Origin: Artocarpus heterophyllus
Lineage: Eukaryota > Streptophyta > Magnoliopsida > Rosales > Moraceae
Direction: 5' to 3'
Assembly: GCA_025403435.1 (NCBI GenBank)
Contig: CM046353.1
Location: 28,519,715 to 28,583,714 of the forward strand
Length of the DNA: 64,000 bases
Below are positions 48,031-60,013 of the stretch, one piece after another; position 1 is the stretch's first letter, and each line of letters opens with the position of its first letter. The position numbers and the translations under genes were made by a program. Below the pieces are notes generated by a model. It saw nothing but the letters and a program-made list of their open reading frames with translations, did no database searches and was not told the origin of the DNA.

Positions 48031-48299
48031 TCTATAATTTCTACTAGTGACAATTGATTATTCATAACACTCTCTCTTGGATGTTTGCTATTTATGATGC
48101 CTTATTAAAAACCGTAGCTAAGAAAAACCCATTAGGATAAAAACTATAGCGAAAGGAAAAAGAGTACATCATTCTTGTAAAGATTCTCCATGTTGCCTCA
48201 TTAAAAACCTTTCTAGGAAGACCCTATAGGACAAAACTATAGCAATGGAAAAAGAGTACAACTGGTGTAGACTCCCCCTCAAGTTGACATTAGTTGATT

Positions 48300-49245
48300 T
48301 TTACAAATCTCTTAGATGACGCATCCCGATATTATGTATATATCATCTAAAAGTTGATGTGGGAAGTGCCTTCATGAAAGGATCAGTAGTATTGTCACTC
48401 GAGCGAGTGTATTGAACATTAATATCTTTATTCTTTTGAAGCTCTTGGGTAAATAAAAAGAATTTTGGAGGTATGTGTTTCGTTCTATCACTTTTGATGT
48501 ATCCTTCATTTATCTAAGTGATACATGTGTTATTTTCTTCAAAGAATACTGTTGGATCCCTATTGAGTGGTATTCCACAAGTGGCTTAGATACGTTGAGT
48601 CATGGATCTCAACTAAATACATTCTCGACTCACTTCATGGAATGCAAAAACTTTAGCATGATTTGATGAAGTAGCAACCAGTGTTTGCCTTTGTGAATGC
48701 TAAGAAATCACAGTACCTCCACTTGTGAATACATATCCAGGCTGAGATCTAGCTTTATGTGGATCTGACAAATAATCTACATCTACATAACCAATTAGTC
48801 CTTGTTTTGATGCTTTGAAATAAAATAAACACAAGTCAATTATTCCTCGAAAATAATGAAATGTGCTTAATTCTATTCCAATGTCTCCGTGTAAGAAGTT
48901 AGCTAAATCTTGCTAATAAGTTATCAACAAAAGTAATATCTAGTCTTGTGTAATTAGCAAGATACATAAGAGCTCCAATTGCACTAAGGTATCGTACTTT
49001 AGGACTAAACATCTCTTCATTATCTTTACAAGGATAGAATAGATCCATTTCCACAATGAGTGATCAGTTTACCATTAGCGTACTTAAAGGATTCGCTTTG
49101 TCTATATTAAAGCGTTTTAAGACCTTTTCGGTAAAATTTGATTGATGCAAAAGTATTTCACTTTGTAAATGTTCAATCTATAAACCAAGACAATACTTGG
49201 TTTTTTCAAGGTCTTTCATTTTAAATTCCTCCTTTAAATATGTCA
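48300..49245 (-). pseudogene. copia reverse transcriptase end and RNase H fragment
   Basis: Translating the minus strand in pieces gives the copia block from LKEEFKMKDLEKTKYCLGL through LCILLITRLDITFV (normally a conserved Asn-x-x-Arg-Pro-Asp-Ile) to the RNase H segment DPHKARSQPGYVFTSGGTVI and SRECI. Several stops and frameshifts interrupt it, so no long open frame exists. Confidence 0.7.
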
Positions 49246-49250
49246 CGTTG

Positions 49251-50025
49251 TAAATGTTCCTGATTATTGTTGGGGTACATAATCGGCATAAGTTAATTCT
49301 GTTTTATCTTCCCAATTATTTTTATCTTATGTTCCATTATCTCACCATTAGAATACTTATTATCCATAAATAGTATACCATTCAGTTACACCTATGTATC
49401 CAAATGGTTGATGCTCTAGTTTCCAATTACAGGATCATGCCTACAAGAGAATATCATTAGCTCTACAAAAGAGCCATGTGTTCTATATCTATGAATAATA
49501 AGTCTACATCAATCAAGAGTCATGTTTCTATTGTACTAGAATTATTAATCAAATCAATTCATCTAATATATCCTTACCTATAACAATAAACTAATGTTTC
49601 TACTAGCAGAGTCCAACTCCAATGACCAAGACTACTCATCTCTCTTTAGGTATGTAGATAACATAACAATCTTAACATGAACAAAGTGCCCAACTTTATT
49701 TCCTTGATTGCGGACCTTATCATTCAGACTATCACCTTAAGATTTATGTCTTCCGTATAATATGTTTATCATATGCATGATCTTAAAGGTTTAGATTGAC
49801 AGTATAAGATTTTTTTTCGCTTATCATATATTCAACATAAATGAACATAAAGAGGATAACAATTGATAAATGAAAATAAAAAATAAATTCTTTATTGATT
49901 AGATGTCTCCAAAAACTATTACATCATTTAATTTTCAGGGCACCTAATCTAACATTTTCTTCACACACTCCATTTCTTTGACCATTTTAACTTTTTATTC
50001 ATCAAAAGCGGGAGAAGAGAAAGCT
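49251..50025. other. non-coding piece, possibly copia 3' untranslated DNA
   Basis: No domain is found. On the minus strand the style (long non-coding region with repeated AATAAT, GGAAACTAG and GATTGATGTAGAC) resembles the stretch between RNase H and LTR of the neighbouring copia element (50492-50916). It ends with the AAAGC target duplication (50021-50025). Confidence 0.35.
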
Positions 50026-50491
50026 GTTAGAACAAAATTGTGATGAAAACCATCATCACCCGGATCATTTATATCAAATCATCAAGAATATTAATAAGAT
50101 TCGGAAGCTAACCTGAATCCATAGGTGCGATGTGATTCCAGAGTCTGTAGGTTGAGGATCTTCCAAGTCTGGTACGTAAGTTCTCCTTCACAGTATGCTT
50201 CTATAATTTCTCTGTAGATAGGGAATAGAAAAATAATGTATGTACTGACTTGGGGACCACAACCCCTTTATATAACTGCTAAACCCTAACAGTTATCCTT
50301 AATTATCAATTTAGCCCATCATAAAATCAGTAATCATATTTTGGTCTCTACACATAGAAGGCCCACACTTGATGATGCATTAAAAGCCCAAAACCAAAAT
50401 TGATCACTTTTAATTGGGCAACCTTATCTGATAGCCTTTAATTCACATTTATTTAATATATTAGCCCAATATATTGGATTTAGATCCAACA
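50026..50491 (-). repeat. 3' LTR of the complete copia element
   Basis: Collinear with 56567-57033, both ending ..TTTAGATCCAACA. It contains TATATAAAGG on the minus strand at 50265-50274. Confidence 0.92.
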
Positions 50492-50506
50492 ATCTCCCAC
50501 TTAGGC
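50492..50506 (-). other. polypurine tract of the complete copia element
   Basis: The minus strand reads CTAAGTGGGAGATTG immediately before the 3' LTR. Confidence 0.75.
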
Positions 50507-50916
50507 TATATATGAAACTTCTTAAATGTGAATTATACCTTATGAGCTCATGAATTTTGCTATCAAAACCTTATGCATCTCAACAATCTTGTCCATTAAC
50601 CATATCAATATAGGACCAAAGCGACCTTCGTTACATATGTCATAACTAGACCCATCAATAATCACATATACCAATACAACTAATGACAAGATCAAGCATG
50701 GATGTGTAGCATGGAAATTTCATGCAATATGATCTTAACATGCCTGTTTCCAACTGGTCCACTTGAAAACCTTAGTGAGATCAAACTATACCAAAATCAG
50801 AGTGTGAATAAACCAAAAACTTTATTTCTGCATAAAATAGCCTAAAAATATCCATAAACTGAAATAACTGAAAATATCTCTATATCATAAAAAACATCTA
50901 AAATTACAAACTCCCA

Positions 50917-52348
50917 CTAAAACTGAATATCCTGGAATGATATAACACCCATACGAGTAATGTGCTCATGAAACATTTTGGGTGGCAATCCCTTAGTAAG
51001 CGGATTCGCAATCATGAAGTTTGTACGGATGTGCTCTATTGACAACTGTTTACTCTGAACTCTTTCTTTCACAACCAGGAACTTGATCTCTATATGCTTT
51101 GACTTCGTCGAGCTCCTGTTGTTGTTGGAATATAAAACTGCTGACTTATTGTCACAAAATAACTTGAGTGGTCTTTGTATACTGTCCACTATATGCAGCC
51201 CCATGACAAAATTCCACAACCATATTCCATGATTGGACGCCTCATAACACGGTATGAACTCTACCACCATCGTAGAAGATGCTATAAGAGCCTGTTTAGC
51301 ACTCTTCCAAGAAACAGCACCTCCAGCCAGAAGGTAGACATAGCACGATGTAGATTTCATACTATCTTGGCATCCAGCATAATCAGAGTAAGTATAACTA
51401 ATTTTCTCAAGTTGTTTCGACCTTGATACGTGAGCATGTAGTCCTTTATCCTCTGTAACTCGTTTGGCTACTACCCAGTGATCCTTTCAAAATTACTTAA
51501 GTATCTGCCCAACATCTCTGTAACGTACGTAATATCCAGATGCATACAAACCTAAGCACACATTAGACTCCCTATTGCTGATACATAAGGAATCTTTTAC
51601 ATTTCCTTAACCTCAAAATCATTCTTAGGGCATTGATTAAGACTAAACTTGTCTCCTTTAGCTACAGGGGTATCACCTGGTTTACAATCCTGCATGCCAT
51701 ATCTCTTGAGAACCTTTTCGATATAGCCCTTTTGTGATACCAAGAGTGATCCTGGTGTATCTGTATACCTAACACAAAAGAGGCGTCACCAAGATCCTTC
51801 ATCTCAAATTTCTTTGATATAAATGTCTTGGTTTCGTGCAATAAGCCTATATCGTTGCTGGCAAGCAAAGTGTCATCGACATATAAAGCCAAGAAAATAT
51901 ACTTACTCCCACTAAACTTATGGTATATACAATCATCGACCAAATTTATCTCAAAACTGAATGAGATGATAACCTGATGAAATTTGTAATACTACTGACA
52001 AGAAGCTTGCTTAAGCCTATAGATGGATTTCTTCAATTTGTAAACCATCTTCTTTGCATCTCCTAACACAAACTTTTCTGGTTGCTCCATATAGATTGTT
52101 TCATCAATGTCACCATTGAGAAATGCAGTTTTAACATCCATCTGATGTAGGTCAAGATCAAAATGTGCCACTAATGCCATTATAATCCTAAAAGTCTTTT
52201 GAAGAAACTGGAGAGAAAGTCTCTTTATAGTCGATGCCTTGTTTCTGTGTAAAGCCTTTAGCGACAAGATGAGCCTTATATCTCTCCACATTGCCTTTCG
52301 AATCCTTCTTGGTCTTAAATATCCATTTGCAACCAATGGGTTTCGCAC
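50917..52348 (-). pseudogene. copia reverse transcriptase and RNase H
   Basis: 51992-52348: reverse transcriptase with HQMDVKTAFLNGDIDETIYM and YKLKKSIYRLKQAS. 51662-51943: continuation with the intact catalytic box LALYVDDTLLA and KKFEMKDLGDASFVLGIQI. 50917-51360: RNase H (SWKSAKQALIASSTMVVEF, CDNKSAV, KSKHIEIKF, TKGLPPKMFHEH), ending at a natural stop. Frames differ between segments, so there are at least two frameshifts plus stops. These enzymes would copy the element's RNA into DNA. Confidence 0.85.
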
Positions 52349-52349
52349 C

Positions 52350-53907
52350 TACAGGCAATGGGACAAGATCCTAAACGTCATTGTCCTTCATAGACTTTAT
52401 CTCCTCATTCATGGCATCAATCCACTTTTGAGATCTAGAACTTTTCAGGGCTTGACGGAAGTTGATTGGATCATCTTCCACCACACAAATGTCAAACTCA
52501 TGTTCTTAGAGAAATACAATGCAATAATCTGGCACCATACTTCTCCTTTCTCTAGTGGATCTCCTTAATGACATAGGTTCTTGAGGTGGTGGAGTTTGTT
52601 CTTCTGGAACAATTTATGGAATGAGAGGTTCTCTGACATTGTCTTGATTTTAATTTGCTTCTTAAACAATGTCAGGAATAGGAACCTGATCGATGTCAAT
52701 AACAACTATGGGAATATCAACATTTTGCTCTACAAAGACAAAGTCCCAAACCTTATCTCCCCCCGTAAACTCAACATCCTCAAAGAACCTGGCATTTTCT
52801 GTCTTAAATATCGATTTAGTCGTGGGATCATAAGACTTGTACCCTCTGGATCTTTCAGAGTATCTAATAAAATAACAACTTACCGTCCTTGAGTCTAGTT
52901 TCTTTTCATTAGGCCTATAAGGCCTTGCCTCAGGTAGACATCCCCAAACATGCAGATGCTTTAAACTAGGCTTCTTGCCCGTCTAAGGTTTGTAAGGGGT
53001 CATGGCAGTTGCTTTAGTCGGAACCTTGTTAAGGATATATGCTGTAGTCCTAAGCGCTTCTCCCCAGAGTGATTCTGATAAGGTAAGATGAGAAATCATA
53101 CTCCTCACCATGTACTTAAGCATCTTCATCTTTTAGCAACATGATTTATAGTGGGTGAACCCAGCATAGTGTATTGTGGGACGATGCTGCTTTTCTCTAG
53201 GAATTTAGCAAATGGTCCTAGACGTGGTTCACCTGAACTGTCATATCTACTATAGTATTCACCACCACGGCTAGATCTGAAGCTTTTAATCCTTTTGCTA
53301 AGTTAGTTGTCAACTTCAGCCTTATAATTTTTGAACACATCCAGCAATTATAACTTTTTATGAATGAGATATATGTAGCCATATCTAGAAAAATCGTCTA
53401 TAAATGTTATAAAATATTATTCACCATTCCACGAAGCTGTAGGAAATGGCCCACAAATATCTGTATGTATAAGTTCTAAGACGTCCAAAGTCCTATTGGC
53501 TTCAGATCTCCTTTTATTGGTTTGTTTCCCCTTAATACAGTTAACACAAATATCAAAATTTGTGAAGTTTAAGGGGTCAAGAATTTCATCAAACACAAGT
53601 CTCTCTATTCTCCTTCTGGAGATATGACCCAATATCTTATGCCATAATGCACTTGAATTCTCATTAGTTAATTTTCTCTTTATACCTCGTGTACTTAATT
53701 GCAGGGATTCATTAAATAAAGCAATTGTGTCAAGTAAATAAAGATTATTATAAGCTGATAAAGAACTAGATCAACTAATTTTGAATCATGAAACAAACTA
53801 AATTTTTCGTTTTCAAATAAACAAGAATAACTAGATTTATCCAAAACAAAAATAGAAATTAAATTTCGTCTAAATGACGGTATAATAAATGTCTCATCAA
53901 GATCCAA
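52350..53907 (-). pseudogene. copia GAG-pre-integrase and integrase remnant
   Basis: 53417-53632: the HHCC zinc-binding part (MGHISRRRIERL, CVNCIKGKQTNKRR) and the start of the core (LIHTDICGPFPT). 53695-53907: the pre-integrase stretch (FIIPSFRRNLISI). The core and C-terminal part (52600-53400) are recognisable only in pieces, such as RYSERSRGYKSYDP near 52850. Stops and frameshifts throughout. Confidence 0.75.
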
Positions 53908-53975
53908 ATAAAATCCAGTCTTTAAAAATAATCTAAATTTTCCTATTGCTTTAACTTCAACCTTCTTGCCATCAC

Positions 53976-54979
53976 CTACATGATGTATCTTCCACCATCA
54001 TTTGACTTTCGACATCTTAGGCATCCCTGCATAGACACACTGATGTGAGTAGTTGCACCAGAATCTATCCACCAAGTGTGTTCAGGTACCGAGGTTAAAT
54101 TAACCTCTGAATAAACCAAATGAAGAAGCATACCTTTCTTGGCACGCCAAGCGTGATAATTGGTGCAATGCTTCTTCTTATGTCCTGCAGCTCCATAGAA
54201 GAAACAACTCGTACCTTCCACATCAACCAGTCTCTTTTGTTGTTTCTTTTGAGGTGCCATAACTACACCTTCCTTATCATTCTTTCTTTTCATCCCTTTG
54301 TACTTGGAAATATTAGCCAAGTGAGCACTTTTTGTCTTTTCTTGCTTCAACCTTTCTTCTTCTTGCACACAACGTGAGATAAGCTCATTAAGAGGCTAAG
54401 TCTCCTTTTGGTAGTTATAGCTCATCTTAAATTGACTGAATTGTGTGGGAAGAGATATAAGAACCAAAAGCACTAGCAAGCCCTCAAAAAGGTCAAGCTT
54501 AAGTGCTCTCAATTTTGAAGCAAGATGAGACATCTTCATGATGTACTCCCTAATGTTCCCCTTACCTCTGTATCTCGTTGAAATGAGGCTTGCCAAAAGT
54601 GTACTTGTTTCAGCCATTTCATTTTTGGCAAACCTCTTCTCAATGTCCTCAAGGAACTCTTTGCCTGTCTTTACGTTTCTGATATAGTGCCCCTAAATGT
54701 TTTCAGAATGGCCTTCTTCATGATCATCATACACATACGATTTGACTTCTTCCACCTTTTCATGTCCCTCTTTTCATCAGAGGAACTCTTAACTGTAAAA
54801 GGTGCCAGAGAAGGAACCATTAATGCAAGGTCGAGATCCATGACTCCAAGAATTATAAGAAGGTTCTCTTGCCATGATTTGAAGCTACTACCATTCAGCA
54901 TAGGAATTGAATTGATGTTGGTAGTAATGTTAGAGGCAGAACTAGTAGCTGAAACAGAGAACAAAATAAACAAACCCAA
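53976..54979 (-). pseudogene. copia gag, zinc knuckle and protease
   Basis: 54671-54979: gag N-terminus with NSIPMLNGSSFKSWQENLL. 54396-54617: gag C-terminal part (RGKGNIREYIMKMSHLASKL). 53976-54368: knuckle CFFYGAAGHKKKHC, where the second Cys is Tyr, and protease WWIDSGATTHIS with the catalytic Asp-Ser-Gly kept. The three parts are in two frames. Confidence 0.8.
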
Positions 54980-54999
54980 AACAATCTCACATAAGAATC

Positions 55000-56550
55000 C
55001 AAAATAACTATAATAAATCCAAATAAAGGTAACCTCGTCTCAAGATATCGGGCACTCCATTAATATTTAGTCTTTGGACATAAATATTAACTTGTAAGTG
55101 ATATCTTGGTGTAGTAATCAAACACTGACAATAAGAACATGTCAAACAATAAATCTTCCTTTGGGCCTATTTATTGTTCACATGTAAAACCGAGTAATCA
55201 TCATGCGTTTATCACCATAAGTGTACATGCAATTCTGTTAAATATTGCCTTCCTTTGGGCCGATCAATATTCACATAAGTTGCATGGACACAACGGTTTA
55301 TATTTAAAACAAAATAATTTCCACAAGAGAGGCCACTTTAGTGACATGTTGCTTCAATTAATTCATCTCAAAATATATATAACACCAATATTTGAATTTA
55401 AAATTGTACCAAAAATGACAAAAATTAAAATAAATAAATAAAATAAAAATTTTGGTTAAAGTCAACCTAGTCAAAGTCAACTAGTCAACCTTGACTGGGT
55501 AGGGGCTGGACTGGGTCGGGAGGACCCCACTTGGATCCTAAGCCAGCCCCCCATTTATTTCCTTTTCCTTCTTTTTTTTTTAAATCGAGTCACCCAGGGG
55601 TTAACCCCATGTGACTTTACCTCTCACGGGCCCCATTGTCCAGTCACGAGCCCAACTGGCCCGTGTATCCCTTGGGTTTTTTTTTTATCTGGTAACCCAG
55701 GGGTTTGAGCCCTGGGTTATGACCGGTTACGGGCCCAACTAGGCTCATGTAAATCTCCTAATCCATGTCTGGGCTTCGGCCTAGACCCTCCTTAAAGAAA
55801 CCCCAGGGGTCTTTCGACCCCTTAGGCGAGACTGGTGTAGGCAACCTGACAGTCGCCACTGCACCTCTATTCCTGACAGTGCCTAGGGGTTGGAATCGGA
55901 AGGGGCCGACGCCGGCGGTCACACAACCAGCCACCGGCCAACGGCCCCTAAAATCCCTTTTTTTATTCTTTATGTGGCTGCTTTATGCCGCCACTTTACC
56001 TGTGCTGACGCGGCCAAAGGTCGTGGCTGCTTCTTTCTGGCGTGGCCTGACAGTCGGGCCCAGACAAGGCAGACGCCAGCAGTGGTAGGGCCAGCCGCTA
56101 GTGAATACCTTTAAATTTTCCATTTTTTTCTCCCCTCACGCGGCAGCTTTGGCCGTCGCTTTCCTTCCTCCGCCACGGCCTCGTCTTTCTGGTGCGGCCT
56201 CAAGGCTGCTGCCAGAGTCCTTTGCTGGCGGTAGTAAGGATGCCGCTGGCCTTCCCTTCAACAAAGACATAAATTTATATATATATATATATAAACCAAG
56301 CATTCTTTATAATTATGTATATATAAATTCAGACTATTCACATATATGTATATATATCTTATTTAACCTTTTGCACGAGAAACTAAATCCAAAACCATAC
56401 AAACTTCATATGTATTCAACTAAAAAAAATTTCCAAATAATTATTCTCAAATTTAACAATTTTAAAGAAACCATAGATTGTTAAATTTGAGAATTTTTAT
56501 ACAAGAATCACATCTAGAAATTTATTGATTCCTAATGATTTAACATAAAG
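55000..56550 (-). other. long leader of the copia element with a GC-rich repeated block
   Basis: About 1.5 kb between primer site and gag. 55490-56270 is much richer in GC than the rest of the window and contains diverged repeats: CACCCAGGGGTT and AACCCAGGGGTTT with GGGCCCAACT near 55590-55740, and TTTCTGGCGTGGCC and TTTCTGGTGCGGCC near 56035 and 56190. Open frames on the plus strand here (55765-56088, 55890-56114, 56101-56484) are composition effects. A TA microsatellite follows at 56277-56294. Confidence 0.6.
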
Positions 56551-56565
56551 AGGCTCTGATACCAC
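56551..56565 (-). other. primer binding site of the complete copia element
   Basis: The minus strand reads TGGTATCAGAGCCT next to the 5' LTR, a perfect match to the initiator tRNA-Met type. Confidence 0.85.
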
Positions 56566-56566
56566 T

Positions 56567-57033
56567 TGTTAGAATAAAATTGTCATGAAAACCATCATCA
56601 CTCATGATCATTCATGTCAAATCATCAAAAATATTAATAAGATACGGAAGCTAACCTGAATCCATAGGTGCGATGTGATTCCGGAGTCTGTAGGTCGAGG
56701 ATCTTCCAAGTCTAGTATGTAAGTCCTCCTTCACAGTATGCCTTTGTAATTTCTCTATAGATGAGGAATAGAAAAATAACGTACATACTGACTTTGGGAC
56801 CACAACCTCTTTATATAACTGCTAAACCGTAACAGTTATCCTTAATTATCAATTTAGCCTATTATAAAATCAGTAATTATATTTTGGTCTCTATACATAG
56901 GAGGCTCACACTTAATGATGCATTAAAAGCCCAAAACCCAAAGTGATCACTTTTAATTGGGCAACCTTATCTGATAGCCTGTAATTCATATTTATTTAAT
57001 ATATTAGCTCATATATTGGATTTAGATCCAACA
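56567..57033 (-). repeat. 5' LTR of the complete copia element
   Basis: Collinear with 50026-50491 with roughly 20 differences over 466 bases. A TATATAAAG box on the minus strand lies at about 56809-56817. Confidence 0.92.
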
Positions 57034-57038
57034 AAAGC

Positions 57039-59290
57039 CTCTTAAAATGTTCTAGGCTCATCATCATATCTTAGTGCATACATGAATGCTTCCAAATCAA
57101 TCTTAAAATGACAACGAGGGATTCTTTCACTTTTGCTCTTGCGTTGTTGTGGATCTTTATAAGCTAGTCCAGTGGTAGATTCCCACTAGGAGGTACACAT
57201 CCACTTGGAAGAACGTAACTCCCTACATCAAGATTCGGATCCTAAGTGTCTTCTTTTGGTTCATCACTTTCATAAAACTGGAAAGTTTTTGTTCACATCT
57301 CCTGTCCTTAGGAATGCCTTCTTAGGGACATCCACATCTCGTGACTCTATCATAGTTACATTTCCATCAAGGTATTCACCAAGCATTACGTAGTCTTTTG
57401 ATTCATCTGAATATCTAATCAATTTGCATTTATGTGCCCCTGAGTCTAACTTTCTATGCTTGTGAAAAGTACTATAAACATACCAAGTCGCCACAGACGC
57501 TGGTGGTCCAAATTGGGCTTTCGTTTGGTCTATTTCTCACAGCGATTGAACAAACTGATTCTGAGGCCACTTAGTTAAGGATGCAGACCATAGTCAAAAA
57601 TGCATCCCCCAAACAGATATTGAAAGGTTGGCTTAAGCTATCACCCATCTAACTATTTTTAACAACATACAATTCCTTCATTCTGTTACACCATTTTGTT
57701 GCGGAGTTTCAAGAATTGTAAATTGTCTTTGGATTACCTTTTCATCCCAAAGTTCCTTGAATTATTCAAAATGATACTTACGGCCTCAGTTAGTCCTAAG
57801 AGTCTTGATGTTTCTCTCTGTTTGATTCTCAACCAAATTCATAAGTCCAATGCTTTGGACTTGTATTAGATCAAATAGATATGACTATATCACGTGAAGT
57901 CATCTATAAAAGTGATGAAATATGAGGCACCATTCCTTGTTCTCGCATTCATTTTTCCACATATGTCAAAATGTTCTTCTTGCAGAGGAATCAATGCTTG
58001 TATTGCTTTTCAAAAGGTTTCCTACTTGATTTTTAACCCAAACAATATTCGCATATGGGTAACTCAATTTTAGCGATTTGGTCCAATTGCCTTCTCCAGC
58101 CAATCTATGCATTCTACCTTGTCCTATATGGCCTAGTTTGGCATGCTATATTTTAAAATTGACATTATTTGCAATGATCAAATAAGAAACGACATTATAA
58201 TTATTATTAAAATAATAAATATCCAAAACCATAAAATCATCCATAGAAAAATCATAGCCATAATAAATTATTTCTAAATATAAATCATAACCAGTACTAC
58301 GAACATTAACATTAAAACCAACTTGAGCAAGCTAATGACTAATAACAAGTTTCGCTGAACTTTAAGAGCATATAGAATATCAAACAACAATAGAGTGCAC
58401 CCACAGTGCAACCCTAGCTTGTGGATGTCAATGCCTAGTACTTGTCACACCAGCTCCATTTCCCATGTAAAGTCCTCGGCTTCCTCTTGGAATCCAACAA
58501 TACTCTATGAACTTGATGGTCAGTCGTGACATGTTCAGTTGCTCTTGAATCAACAACCAAATAGGGATGTGAGTGAGCAACCATACTATGACTACAAAAA
58601 ATTTCACGAATAGTAAGTCAAGGAGTACCTTTCTAGGCCGAGTGCAATCACAAGCAAAAAAGTGTCTTTTCATGTCATAATTAAAGCAATTTTCCAAACT
58701 TGCCCTTACCATCTCACTTGCCCTTTTTGTGCTTTGTGGTCTTTCCGTTTTAGGCATAGGTCCATTGCTAGAACCATGTCTAGGAACATGATTCTTGCAC
58801 TTATGCCTGTTTGCCTTCTGTGGATCATCTTCAGCCATATTGGCGTTCCTTGGCACATCATATTTAGCAACTTTACTAAACTTCAAGGTGAAGATGGCGT
58901 GCTGGATCATCAACTGTTTTGATGTTCTCATTGTATATCATGCTCACCTTCATGGTTTCCCACGAATCTGGCAAAGAATGAAGCACATCTCCAATTTGTT
59001 GCTCATTAATTAGGTTAATACTAACTGTTTTCAACTCACGAGTCATGGTTGTCATCGCTCTACGATGTTGTCTCTTAGTGTGGTTAAAGCGCATTTTATT
59101 GAAAAACTTTATAGCCAACATTCGCAGCCTAATAGCAAAGGTACCAGCAAACTCAAGTTACAGGGTGTCCAACATCATAGGAGTAATGGCATGCTTCTCC
59201 AACTCACCGTCATCATTGTGAGTTGTGCTCAACGTGGTAAAGCGTGCACAACAGTCTTTCTTTAGCCAAGCTTGATAAGTTGCTTGGTGA
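57039..59290 (-). pseudogene. Ty1-copia remnant, 5' part (gag, protease, integrase)
   Basis: Minus strand from right to left: gag helix region at 58876-59121 (VLHSLPDSWETMKVSM, NENIKTVDDPARHL), zinc knuckle CFNYDMKRHFFACDC near 58650 with changed Cys and Gly, protease with SRATEHV in place of the Asp-Ser-Gly motif (frame-shifted), pre-integrase HAKLGHIGQGRMHRL near 58110, integrase core pieces at 57700-58000, and the integrase C-terminal region at 57270-57494 (HKCKLIRYSDESKDYVM). It ends at the AAAGC site where the complete copia element is inserted. Many stops and frameshifts. Confidence 0.75.
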
Positions 59291-59297
59291 TGAGACT

Positions 59298-60013
59298 GTA
59301 AAAGTGTATATTTTACAAGGCTTAAATCATTTATTTATGCTTTTATTTCTCATTAAATCCTCTAATTAATAACATTTTTGTGTTAATAAGTATTTTTGTG
59401 TCTTAGTGTGAAAATATGTTTAAAAATGTGTTTTTAGTGTGTTTTTATGTTTAATAATATTTTTGGTAATTTTTAGAGTCGTTTCGGTATGTTAAATAAG
59501 TGTTTAGTTTGTAAATAGTTAAAACCGTAAAAATAATGTGCGGTTATTTTATTTTGAGTTTTAATGTGTTTGATAATGTGTTTTAAGTTTGTAAATATGT
59601 CTTACTATATTTTTAGTAATTTCTAAAAATATTTCCAAGTCATAAAAATCATATCTGTGCTAAACCAAAAAAAGACTACAAATTCTTAAGTTCTTATCTA
59701 TTTTTAATTAATTTTGTGTGTTTTAATGTAAAATAAATATTTTTATATTTTTATAAATATTATATACAATAATTAATTTTAGTATGTTTGTGAATTTTAG
59801 ATTTAAAATCTAAAGGAAAAACGGAGCAAAACGACACTAAAACGGATAAAATTGGACATCAAATGCATCAAAAAGATAAAGAAAATTCGAATTCATCTAG
59901 GTGGACATGTGGCAGAATTGTAACCGTCGGATGCACTACCGATTCAATCGTGACCGTTGGATGTCTACGCACGTCAGCTGCCGTCATGCCACGCGTTAGC
60001 CGCGCAGCGTGTG
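59298..60013. repeat. probable LTR fragment of another retrotransposon
   Basis: Begins TGTAAAA-GTGTATA-TTTTACA, a terminal inverted repeat pair. It continues with TTTTTAGTGTGTTTTT-type sequence and ends in GC-richer DNA (ACCGTTGGATGTC, CACGCGTTAGCCGCGC), a composition common in large plant LTRs. It is cut at 60013 by the Tekay-like insertion, and the remainder would lie right of the window. Confidence 0.45.

Larger units (their letters stand above)
45932..48049. mobile_element. non-autonomous CACTA transposon
   Basis: The ends are CACTACAACAAATT at 45932 and, inverted, CACTAGTAGAAATT ending at 48049, flanked by the 3-base duplication ACA (45929-45931 and 48050-48052). Both subterminal regions are packed with CACGACGGTTTTT units in both orientations, the typical binding-site arrangement of CACTA elements. 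At 2,118 bases and without a transposase it must rely on enzyme from elsewhere. The interior (46850-47650) has a small frame (46942-47169) of no known family. Confidence 0.9.
45620..49250 (-). mobile_element. Ty1-copia remnant, 3' part (RT end, RNase H, PPT, LTR), interrupted by a CACTA element
   Basis: On the minus strand, 49245-48300 encodes the end of reverse transcriptase and RNase H (KYCLGL, LHQSNFTEKVLKRF, LIGYVDVDYLSDPHKARSQ, LVATSSNHA), with stops. A purine tract GAGGGGGAGT (48272-48281) is followed by an LTR start TGTACTCTTTTTCC (ending at 48260). The LTR continues on the other side of the CACTA insertion (45620-45931). Its left limit is uncertain. Confidence 0.75.
50026..57033 (-). 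mobile_element. complete Ty1-copia retrotransposon (mutated)
   Basis: 7,008 bases, flanked by AAAGC (50021-50025 and 57034-57038). The LTRs are 466 and 467 bases (TGTTAGAA..ATCCAACA on the plus strand). On the minus strand the order is 5' LTR, initiator-Met primer site, a 1.5 kb leader, gag, zinc knuckle, protease, integrase, reverse transcriptase, RNase H, a non-coding tail of about 400 bases, purine tract and 3' LTR. Coding parts have stops and several frameshifts. Confidence 0.93.

Noticed and set aside
55765..56484. Overlapping plus-strand frames of 74-127 codons in the GC-rich block
   Set aside because: They overlap in several frames, have no recognisable domain and lie inside the leader of a minus-strand copia element. 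High GC alone lowers stop frequency.
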